A DNA stretch of 40,186 nucleotides from Bacteroidota bacterium (GTDB taxonomy: Bacteria > Bacteroidota > Bacteroidia > Bacteroidales > CAIWKO01): contig JBAXND010000039.1 in assembly GCA_037133915.1 (NCBI GenBank), positions 1 to 40,186 on the forward strand. The letters run 5' to 3'. Within the stretch, counting starts at the first letter, position 1, and every line of letters begins with the position of its first letter. Position numbers and translations under genes: made by a program. Of this stretch, positions 33,201 to 40,186 are shown in pieces. The notes beneath the pieces are model-generated. The model was not told where the DNA came from, ran no database searches, and was given only the letters and a program-made list of their open reading frames with translations.

Positions 33201-36200
33201 CACCAACGCACTGCTTGCCCATGTTGAGCTTGTGCCGACACTTGTTCCATTTTTATACCAGGTATATGCCGGTGTGCCACCATTGGTAGGTGTGGGTGTA
33301 AAGGTCACATTGGTTCCCGGGCATATCGCACCCGAAGGTAAAGCAGCTATTGAAACAGTAGGTAACAAGACAGGATTCACCGTCATTGTAAGCGACGATG
33401 TTGCAGTAGATGGGCTTGGACACGTGGCATTGGATACCATTATACAACTAACCACATCATTATTTGCAAGTCCGCTGCTTGAATATGTGGAACCGGTCAC
33501 AGTATTTGTACCGTTAAGTTTCCACTGATAAGAAGGCGTACTACCACCATTTGTCGGCGACGCAGTAAAAGATACAGAAGTGCCTGCACATATTGCTCCC
33601 GAAGGTGATGAACCTATTGAAACAACGGGTGTAAGAAGCGGGTTCACGGTCATTGTTACAGAGGAAGTCGCCGTTACCGGGAGTGCGCAGGTTGCGTTGG
33701 ACACGAGCACACAACTGACAACGTCATTATTTGCAAGGGCACTACTTGAATAGGTTGTTCCTGTATTTGTATTAACGCCATTCAGTTTCCACTGGTATGC
33801 GGGAGCACCGCCACCATTCGTTGGTGATGCTGTAAATGTAACGGATGTCCCGGCACAAATTGCTCCTGAGGGGTTAGCACCAATACTCATTGAAGGCGTA
33901 ACATTGGGATTGACCGTCATGGTAATCAGGTTGGATGTCGCCGTCACGGGACTTGCACAGGTTGCATTCGATACAAGCACACATTTTATAACGTCACTGT
34001 TCACCAACGCACTGCTTGCCCATGTTGAGCTTGTGCCTACACTTGTTCCATTTTTATACCAGGTATATGCCGGAGTTCCGCCATTACCCGGAGTTGGTGT
34101 AAAAGTCACATTGGTTCCCGGGCAAATAGCACCCACAGGTGATGCGGCTATTGAGACGGTCGGTAACAGAATCGGATTCACCGTCATCGTTACTGATGAA
34201 GTCGCGGTTACAGGACTTGTACAGCCGGCATTTGATAACATCACACAGCTGACCACATCATTGTTCGCAAGGGAACTACTGGCATATGAGGTCCCGGTTA
34301 CAGTATTCGTACCGTTAAGTTTCCACTGATAAGTCGGGGAAGAGCCACCATTAGTTGGTGAAGCTGTAAATGTAACAGATGTACCCGCACAAATTGCTCC
34401 CGATGGAGCAGAGCCAATAGATACAGCCGGTATTGTAGTCGGGTTCACTGTTGTTGTGATTGTATTGGAATTTGCAGCATCGCAACCACTGCCTGAATAC
34501 GTAACAAGGCAATACACCTGATAACCGGAGCACGCACTTGCAAAACTGTAAAGCGGCAGTGAGAGGCTGCTGGTCTGTGCACCGCTAACGTTTGAAAAAC
34601 ACGGTGCTGCACCTGAACCATTTGTAAGCGGACTGAAAGATCCTCCCGGAGATTTAAAATACCATTGGTAGGTTGGAGTACCTGTGCCACCGGTAACATT
34701 AGATACTGTATAGGTGGCTGTACCGCCTTCACAAATAGTTGTTGTTCCGGTAATCGTTACAACCGGATCAGTTGTTATAGTAACACTCACGGAAGTTCTT
34801 GACGAACTTGCGCAACCTCCAGCTGTGGTTGTATTAATTGAGGCATCAGCATAACCGACAGTTTCATCTCCAGATCTGAATTGCGAAGTACCTTCATGAT
34901 GGAAATACCAACGGCTATCCCATGGCGAGTAAATTATACTTGCCATGTCTGAAAGATTGCTGAAAGAACCTGCTGTTGTGATAGCTCCTGTAGTAAGGTT
35001 CATCCTTGAAATGGTAGTGGAATTCTGAACATAAACAACCGAATAATCAGTACCATTGTATTCTGCCCAACCCCACCAGGGATAATAGGTGACGCTTTCT
35101 GTTCCGGTATGCGAAGGCTGTGAAAAATAGGTCATAGTAGTCACTGTTCCGCTTGGAAGGGCAATTCTATATATTGCAGAAGAAGTATGAACAATTACAA
35201 AACCGTTTCCTGAGTATATGCCGGTTGGGTTTGTTTCGGTTATTGTTGAACTAAGCATGATTGCTGAACCTGTGGGGTTCATGCTTGCATCAAGCTCCTG
35301 AATTCTGTCGACAACAATCGGACCGCTTGTTGGTATTCCGGCTGAGTTTGCAAGTGAGTAAACCTTCCCTGCTCCCGCCAGGTCACTAAAAATATGGTCT
35401 CTGGCACAACAGGCTGTGAGTGCAACAGGACCGGACAAGTCATGATTGAAGCGGGCAGTGCTCACATCGCCGGTAAGGAAAACATAATTTTGAGTTATTA
35501 CAATGCCTCCACGGTCGTCTCCGGTATAAGCAACACATTCGATTGAGTTGGACCCTGAAGTTCCCAGAGAAGAAACAACCTGAACTGAATTCGTTGTACT
35601 TTCAGCGTAATAAGTTGTTGTGCCGGACGGGGTAACCGGATAATTTGCACCACTTAAACTTAAACCGTAGAGGCTTCCTCCGCTTGACGCACTCCACCAA
35701 TTTATGCTGTTTCCTGCTGAAACTCCGTTAAGCTGAGAAGTACCACCGGTGCAAATTGTAGCGGTAGTTGCAGTAACCGGCGAAGGTGCAGACGGTGCCG
35801 GCGTAACTGTTACTGTAACTGCAGTTCGACTTGACGCACATCCACTGTAAGCAAGATCAACAAACCACCATGAAACACCATCTGTTGAGGTCGGGAAAGC
35901 ATCACCTCCAATTTCATAACTTGCATTGATTGTTCCGTTTGCAAAAGTGCTGCTTCCGCCATACTTCCAGTAATAATTTGACCCACCTGTATAGGCACCT
36001 ATTCTGTAGGTAACACCGGCCAGAAGGGTAACGGGAGTGGCAAGAGTTGTCTGCGTCCATGTACCATCAGTTCCGCTGACTGCCTGGCTAAATATCAGAG
36101 TTCCGGCATCATTCCAAATTGAAATTTTTGTTCCGAAGTACCGGCGTAATCCGGTTACAATAATATTTACGTTCGGAGTAAATGAATAGCCTAAGGTATA

Positions 36201-39200
36201 ACCACCCGTACTATTGTTGGTATGTGTGGGTCCGGCAAGAATATTTCCTGTTGGTGATGTAATCGCTTCTGCATAATACTGTGTTGTAACCGAAGGGCTC
36301 ACAGTATAGGCCGCGCCACTATTGCTTGAACCCAGAAATGTACCTCCTGTTGGAGCATTGTACCAGCTTATCGTATTGCCGGCTGATGTAGCAATCAGAT
36401 TTGACGCACTACCCGGACATATGGCAGAAGGATTAGCAGTTGCTGCAGGGGACGATGGTATTGAGCCAACAATAACGTTAAAACTTCCGGATGCACCCCC
36501 ACCTCCCAGATTCGGTTCGGTAAGAGTCCAGGAATTAGCGTTGCAGCTTCCCGCAGTTTTCACACGGGTGAATAAACTGTTGCTTGTCACATCTGTAGTA
36601 TGCCCTCCATAATCAGCGCCCACGGTAGTATATCCGGCATTTGCATAGATAAATTCATACTGACCGACTGGCTTGCTGCAATCGCAGCTTGTGCTTGCAG
36701 ATGATTTATAATAGGTGAAATTTCCGCAAGACCCCGTATTGCAGTTTCCGGCTCCATATACCGATTCACAGGCAGCAAGAGCAATGGTTTGGTTGCTGGC
36801 ACCGGGTGCATAGTTAAATGTTCCACCTGCTCCGTTAGGATACAGTGTATTCCAGGTAACAGTTGTAGTCCCGGTAGGAAAAACAGAACCGCTAGCATAT
36901 CCTGAACTCAATGCAACAGCCGTTCCACCATTTGCTGTTGGCAAAGAATAGTTTACTACCTGTGAGCCGCAGACATTAATATTGGGTGGCATAGAAATGG
37001 TCTGACTGGGTACGGAAATAAAATTCAATTGGGTATTCGTCCAGTTGGCAGTGTTTCCGCAAGGGTCAACAGCATACACAGAAATAGCGTTGGTTGAAAG
37101 TATCGGAAAACTCGTGCTTGGTCTTACATAAAAAGTGACGGTACGTGTAGTACCAACAAGTGAAGTGGTACAACCTACCAGTGTACTTGCATTCGGACCA
37201 TACGTTGCACTTTCCTGAGAAGCATAACCTCCGCCAACAGCTTCCATATCATGGTTTGCCTCTGCTGTACCATGAACATAGCTGCTGGGATGCCATCCAA
37301 AATATCCGCCGTATGCTCCGGCACTTGTCCCTTGATAATTTATAAGTGCAAGTATACCCCATGTGCCGCCAAAACCGCTAGGATCAGTTGCCGAAACAGT
37401 AATTGCATAAATGTGTTTATTATCACAAATCCACGTACTGTTGTTCACAGAAGGTGTTCCAAGCACCGGTGCTGAAGCATCTGCTGTGCCCGTAACATTC
37501 AGTTGAAGGTTACCTGTTGGCCCTCCGCTGTAATAGCTTCCGGCTGTGATATAATAAACTGTTCCCGGTATAGACGACCAGCTTGCTCCTGCATAATTAC
37601 TGGAGCAACCTGCTCCATTATCATCATTACAGGTAACCGGTGTCATATTTCCGCAACTTCCGGTAAAAATGGCAATCTCGTCATCAAAATTGGTTCCGCC
37701 GGTACATGTAATTGCTGTAAGCGTTGTAATACATGGCGGGCAGGTTACCTTCCACCATATATTTTTATAGGGTCCGTCGCAGGAAGACCACACAACATCA
37801 TCTGTTGCACATGTGGTGCTGATAACCGGGCTGGTATATGGCAACGATGAGCCAATATCGATGGCATTTGCACAGGCATCATTACTTATAACCGGAACAG
37901 TTACAGTAGTAGTTGCGCATGCAGTGTTGCTGCAGCCGGTTCCTGAACCCGGCTCGTAACGGACATAATAAACGGTTGTGCTGGCAGGAGCTGTAATAGT
38001 AACAGCGGCTGTTGCGGTGTTATCGGCGGCTGTAACAGAGCCAACCAATGTACCACCACATGAACCGCTGTAAAAATTTACGGTTCCGTTTTTATTTATT
38101 GATGAAGGAAAAGTAGCAGTAAGTGTTATTGTACCGGGGTTTGCAAAACTGCAGTACGAATTTGTCGATGACGCCAAACTTGTTGGTGCTTCATTGTATC
38201 CGTTAGGAAGCATAATCGTAGATGAAGTAACATCCGTGCAACCGCCGGTGCTCACTCTGTACCTGATGCGATCGGCATTTCCATCACTATTGGATGTTTT
38301 CTTAGGAAAGCAGCATGTTCCGGAAGAGTTGCTGGTAACCCAGTTATTGTTCCATACGCCATTATTGCTACCCCAGTCCCATACGACTGTTCCAACCTGT
38401 CCTGATACTGATACACCGCCAAAATCGCCACCTGCGTTGCAGAAATTTATAGGACCGGAATTAGAAACAGAACCTAATGTGGGGCATGCTATTGCCAGCG
38501 TATATTGTAATGTAAAATTCCCGTATCCAACGCCACAGCATGCATCCTGAATGTACCATACTCTTTGGGTAGAACCAGTTGTATTAATCCAAACTGTATG
38601 CGCAAGAGCATCATTATCCCAGCATTGTATTTGAGTTCCAGGACAACTGCTTCCATAACCCACATATTCATATTCATTATAGTCATTCGAAGGCTCCCAT
38701 ATCTCCAGCCTGTAATAATTTGGCACGTCAATATAAAATACCCTATCGGGATATCCTGAGCGGCATGTACTCACATCATCTGCGTAACCAAGCGTAGAAC
38801 CGCTGAAGGGATTGCTGAGTGAAGCAAGGTTCTGTGCATTTGTACAGTTTTCGCCCGGCGGTATGGTTTTCCAGTATGCCATAGTCCAGGACGCCGTTCC
38901 TCCATTGGAGTAATGCGCCATACGAATGTAAACGGTTCCTGTGTAGGTTGCAGTCCAGTTTATCTGGGGACCAGTACCACAAGCATCATCCACATTCACG
39001 AGGGCTGTGCACGCGTTATCATAAAGTATCATTCTCGAATCACCCGAATAAGTGCCACCGTTGCTGCATACCGACCAATAATATTCAAAACCTGCGATTA
39101 CATTAAAAGCATATATCTTACATCCGGCAGCTTCAGTAGTGCTACTGGCATGGGTTGCCGGAATAATAGTTGGTGTAAAAATTCCAAAATCATAGGTTGG

Positions 39201-40070
39201 GCATGACTGGCAGGCTACCGTGTAGGTAATGCTTACCGAGCCGTTGCCGGTATTCCCAACAGTGTTCGATTGGTTTGATCCGCCGTTATAAGAACCGCCA
39301 CCATAACCTACATACTGACTACCTCCGCTGTTAAGCCCGCTTCCTCCACTATATCCGCCACCTGCTCCACCACGCATATTGCATGAACCGTAATAATTAC
39401 ATGCGGCGCCACCACCGAAACCACCGGTAGAGTAATACGTTCCGCCACTTCCACCGGCCCCGCCCTGTCTGAATCCGGCGCCGCCGTAAGAAATAAATGA
39501 AGGAGAGGTTAAAACATCGTTACCACCCGAAGAATAAAATCCTCCGCCACCTCCGCCACAGGATGTTGAAGGTGCTCCGTTGCCAGAAGTACCCGGTGCG
39601 GGACCATTGCCGTTATTGCCGGTGGATGCATCACCTCCATTTCCTGAAGAAGAGCCTCCACCACCACCCGCAACAACAAGAGGTGAAGCTGATGCATAAG
39701 ATGAGCCCAACGCTACAAATGTACCACCACCTCCACCTGCAAAACTATAGTTGTTTGGAGGCTGCTGACCCACAAGTAATGATAATACCTGACCCGCACT
39801 TACCGTGAAGGTTCCTGTAATAATTGCACCAAGCCCGCCTGTTCCGCCATTTGATCCACCCTGAGCACCTCTCGCTGTAATTGTAATGGTTCCTACCCCC
39901 GTCGGTACTGTCCAATTCACTATTGAACCTGTATAAGAGAAGGGGACCGTAATCTGTGAATAGGAAATCCTGGACAGACCCGCAACAAGAGCAATTAACA
40001 AAGTAATTACACGTATCGTGCTTGAGATACTTCTGAAATTAGTTCTGAATGAAGCGTAACGATTTTTCAT
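30213..40070 (-). CDS. Giant T9SS-sorted multidomain adhesin (3285 aa)
   Basis: Start chosen at the ATG at 40070, which opens a long signal peptide (VITLLIALVAGLSRISYSQ); the frame is open 35 codons further to a GTG at 40175. Order of parts: glycine-rich domain ~40-280 (FAGGGGGTFVAL, VVAGGGGGSSSGNGG); Cys-containing pre-peptidase-C-like modules ~280-410, 410-530 and 735-865; HYR-like region ~1015-1110 (SMPPNINVCGSQVV); Ig-like modules with inserted beta domains ~1190-1850; eight 89-residue Ig-like repeats ~1877-2588; two further SCGG-type Ig modules ~2590-2760; a TGNADSNWNNAANWS beta-helix-like region; and a type-A T9SS tail (VSVYPNPVKQNLSVNI ... VAKFVKN). It is probably a surface or gliding-type adhesin; the ligand is unknown. 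No enzymatic motif was seen. Confidence 0.9.
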   Translation of the reverse strand: MKNRYASFRTNFRSISSTIRVITLLIALVAGLSRISYSQITVPFSYTGSIVNWTVPTGVGTITITARGAQGGSNGGTGGLGAIITGTFTVSAGQVLSLLVGQQPPNNYSFAGGGGGTFVALGSSYASASPLVVAGGGGGSSSGNGGDASTGNNGNGPAPGTSGNGAPSTSCGGGGGGFYSSGGNDVLTSPSFISYGGAGFRQGGAGGSGGTYYSTGGFGGGAACNYYGSCNMRGGAGGGYSGGSGLNSGGSQYVGYGGGSYNGGSNQSNTVGNTGNGSVSITYTVACQSCPTYDFGIFTPTIIPATHASSTTEAAGCKIYAFNVIAGFEYYWSVCSNGGTYSGDSRMILYDNACTALVNVDDACGTGPQINWTATYTGTVYIRMAHYSNGGTASWTMAYWKTIPPGENCTNAQNLASLSNPFSGSTLGYADDVSTCRSGYPDRVFYIDVPNYYRLEIWEPSNDYNEYEYVGYGSSCPGTQIQCWDNDALAHTVWINTTGSTQRVWYIQDACCGVGYGNFTLQYTLAIACPTLGSVSNSGPINFCNAGGDFGGVSVSGQVGTVVWDWGSNNGVWNNNWVTSNSSGTCCFPKKTSNSDGNADRIRYRVSTGGCTDVTSSTIMLPNGYNEAPTSLASSTNSYCSFANPGTITLTATFPSSINKNGTVNFYSGSCGGTLVGSVTAADNTATAAVTITAPASTTVYYVRYEPGSGTGCSNTACATTTVTVPVISNDACANAIDIGSSLPYTSPVISTTCATDDVVWSSCDGPYKNIWWKVTCPPCITTLTAITCTGGTNFDDEIAIFTGSCGNMTPVTCNDDNGAGCSSNYAGASWSSIPGTVYYITAGSYYSGGPTGNLQLNVTGTADASAPVLGTPSVNNSTWICDNKHIYAITVSATDPSGFGGTWGILALINYQGTSAGAYGGYFGWHPSSYVHGTAEANHDMEAVGGGYASQESATYGPNASTLVGCTTSLVGTTRTVTFYVRPSTSFPILSTNAISVYAVDPCGNTANWTNTQLNFISVPSQTISMPPNINVCGSQVVNYSLPTANGGTAVALSSGYASGSVFPTGTTTVTWNTLYPNGAGGTFNYAPGASNQTIALAACESVYGAGNCNTGSCGNFTYYKSSASTSCDCSKPVGQYEFIYANAGYTTVGADYGGHTTDVTSNSLFTRVKTAGSCNANSWTLTEPNLGGGGASGSFNVIVGSIPSSPAATANPSAICPGSASNLIATSAGNTISWYNAPTGGTFLGSSNSGAAYTVSPSVTTQYYAEAITSPTGNILAGPTHTNNSTGGYTLGYSFTPNVNIIVTGLRRYFGTKISIWNDAGTLIFSQAVSGTDGTWTQTTLATPVTLLAGVTYRIGAYTGGSNYYWKYGGSSTFANGTINASYEIGGDAFPTSTDGVSWWFVDLAYSGCASSRTAVTVTVTPAPSAPSPVTATTATICTGGTSQLNGVSAGNSINWWSASSGGSLYGLSLSGANYPVTPSGTTTYYAESTTNSVQVVSSLGTSGSNSIECVAYTGDDRGGIVITQNYVFLTGDVSTARFNHDLSGPVALTACCARDHIFSDLAGAGKVYSLANSAGIPTSGPIVVDRIQELDASMNPTGSAIMLSSTITETNPTGIYSGNGFVIVHTSSAIYRIALPSGTVTTMTYFSQPSHTGTESVTYYPWWGWAEYNGTDYSVVYVQNSTTISRMNLTTGAITTAGSFSNLSDMASIIYSPWDSRWYFHHEGTSQFRSGDETVGYADASINTTTAGGCASSSRTSVSVTITTDPVVTITGTTTICEGGTATYTVSNVTGGTGTPTYQWYFKSPGGSFSPLTNGSGAAPCFSNVSGAQTSSLSLPLYSFASACSGYQVYCLVTYSGSGCDAANSNTITTTVNPTTIPAVSIGSAPSGAICAGTSVTFTASPTNGGSSPTYQWKLNGTNTVTGTSYASSSLANNDVVSCVMLSNAGCTSPVTATSSVTMTVNPILLPTVSIAASPVGAICPGTNVTFTPTPGNGGTPAYTWYKNGTSVGTSSTWASSALVNSDVIKCVLVSNATCASPVTATSNLITMTVNPNVTPSMSIGANPSGAICAGTSVTFTASPTNGGGAPAYQWKLNGVNTNTGTTYSSSALANNDVVSCVLVSNATCALPVTATSSVTMTVNPLLTPVVSIGSSPSGAICAGTSVSFTASPTNGGSTPSYQWKLNGTNTVTGSTYSSSGLANNDVVSCIMVSNATCPSPSTATSSLTMTVNPVLLPTVSIAALPSGAICPGTNVTFTPTPTNGGTPAYTWYKNGTSVGTSSTWASSALVNSDVIKCVLVSNATCASPVTATSNQITMTVNPNVTPSVSIGANPSGAVCAGTSVTFTASPTNGGGAPAYQWKLNGVNTNTGTTYSSSSLANNDVVSCILVSNATCALPVTATSSVTMTVNPVLLPAVSILASPSGSICPGTNVTFTPTPVNGGTPVYQWYKNGGSVGTGNSWSSSGLVNNDAISCVMISNATCASPVTATSNTINTTVIPNVTPSVVISPDVNPVCPGTTVNFTASPANGGSTPVYQWQVNGSNTGNNAATFSFIPVNGDVVQCIMGSNANCASPVSATSASITMVVKTLSVSPSGATATQNVICAGSSTQLDLTGGSLGTGADWQWYSGSCGGASVGSGASLSLIPAGTTTYYVRAEGDCNNSLCASVVVTVKTLSVAPTSVTALPSSICAGASTTVSINGGTLGTGASWQWYTGSCGGITAGNGLSLVITPAVTTTYYARAEGDCNNTLCGSVVVSVSACMVNWTGNADSNWNNAANWSNGMIPGPYVDVTIPSGRPHQPEIFVAAQCQSLNIANGAVLTIRPHYSLTARGATTLNGAQCLVIKSTAAGSGSFIDNGTITGTGTAKVERYLTGTFWHYIGSPIQSATAAVYSGQYLKKWLEPTYTWQNITTLSTPLVAGTGYAVKSLNSNTYNYIGKLNTGPYSFAVTRNTTQVSTKRGWNLMGNPYPSAINWDAPVGWTKTNVYNSIYIYNQTYGTYATYVNGFGTNGAGPYIASGQGFFIVCSASPGGTLAFNNTVRLHKDTTFFKTLVQADLIRLNLEDNGQKDDIIIRITPDATNNFDSDFDAFKMVVPGVSQLWSNPIDGEVVDYAINSLPDIAGNPDIPVAFMPAHNGNYIIRASDYQSLGAQTSIYLEDLKTGVLSDLLDNPVYSFTGVVGDDVNRFVLHFGFPVITSVENAGAGPRVSVYPNPVKQNLSVNISDISENVVLQITDNLGRVLYSKSVNPVKGRLHLDIDVSEYPSGVYLLNIRDSEMSRVAKFVKN
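31785..32304 (-). repeat. Two 258-bp Ig-like repeats in the giant adhesin
   Basis: Two adjacent units start with KTLSV-[SA]-P, contain WQWY-[ST]-GSCGG and end TTTYY-[VA]-RAEGDCNN-[ST]-LC. They are related to one another and distinct from the 267-bp family next door. Confidence 0.88.
32305..34440 (-). repeat. Eight 267-bp tandem Ig-like repeats with a duplicated three-unit block
   Basis: Unit borders (TVNP codons) fall near 34440, 34171, 33905, 33641, 33372, 33104, 32837, 32570 and 32305, so units are 264-269 bp. Each encodes a P-x-VSI ... GAIC-[AP]-GT ... NGG ... LANNDVVSC ... SNATC ... TMTVNP module. In transcription order units 1/4, 2/5 and 3/6 are best matches (1 and 4 share QWKLNGTNTVTG, 2 and 5 share YTWYKNGTSVGTSSTWASS, 3 and 6 share QWKLNGVNTNTG), so 33641-34440 and 32837-33640 are duplicates. 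Unit 8 is the most diverged. Confidence 0.93.
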
Positions 40071-40186
40071 GCAAGCTGAGTTTAATGATAAATTATTGGA
40101 GTTATCAATATTTCCGTTTCCGGATAACAACAGGGCACCTCTATAAACTACTTTTTTGATGCCGCTATTTGACACAAATGTAATAC

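Noticed and set aside
32473..34329. Several plus-strand open frames of 80-170 codons opposite the giant adhesin repeats
   Set aside because: They recur with the 267-bp period because the same repeat is read on the other strand; composition is explained by the minus-strand gene and there is no start or promoter context.

Overview
The window looks like a chromosomal segment of a Bacteroidota (Bacteroidetes) bacterium, probably free-living or uncultured. Evidence seen directly: at least six predicted secreted proteins end in a type-A type IX secretion (T9SS/Por) C-terminal sorting domain (a PNP-type motif, then a beta-rich tail of about 75 residues ending in K-hydrophobic-V/K residues). Two putative promoters carry the Bacteroidetes -7 box TAnnTTTG, classical Shine-Dalgarno sequences are rare, and several families typical of the phylum occur (DUF1573, GCTDP modules, Bacteroidetes collagen-like proteins). 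No T9SS machinery gene is in the window. No phage, transposase or CRISPR signal was found, and the organism cannot be named from this alone.

Layout. 1-1050: two minus-strand exported proteins, a collagen-like protein running off the left edge and a small T9SS cargo. 1315-2430: a GNAT-like protein. 2431-2942: a repeat-rich intergenic region with a tRNA-Met(CAT). 2943-3689: a DUF481-like outer-membrane protein whose stop codon overlaps that of a convergent PLP enzyme. 3686-12138: a minus-strand run tpiA > prmA > a 1511-residue exported protein of unknown function > PspA/IM30 > class-V aminotransferase/cysteine desulfurase-like enzyme. 12139-12589: REP-like palindromes. 12590-14784: two tandem DUF1573 proteins, a double terminator, then a class-I aminotransferase.

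14831-20518 is the most interesting part. It is a minus-strand cluster of a zinc-ribbon/FHA protein with three threonine motifs spaced exactly 13 residues apart, a protein with an exported degenerate VWA domain, one membrane segment and a cytosolic FHA domain, a PP2C phosphatase joined through one membrane segment to two LysM domains, and a polytopic TMTC-like membrane protein with TPRs. I read this as a phospho-threonine signalling module that links the cell wall or envelope to the cytoplasm. No kinase gene is in the window.

20649-30165 (mostly plus strand): a T9SS-sorted cleaved-adhesin-like protein, a convergent phosphoglucomutase, a T9SS-sorted endonuclease I, a small T9SS-sorted protein resembling radical-SAM-associated exported proteins, an ArnT/PMT-like membrane glycosyltransferase, and a T9SS cargo with a GCTDP module. 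30213-40070 is one 3285-residue T9SS adhesin with a glycine-rich head and eight 267-bp Ig-like tandem repeats, six of which form a duplicated three-unit block.

Intergenic DNA carries three heptamer tandem tracts, a dispersed 56-57 bp element in two copies, REP-like palindromes, and strong bidirectional terminators between convergent genes. All functional statements come from reading motifs; no database search was run.
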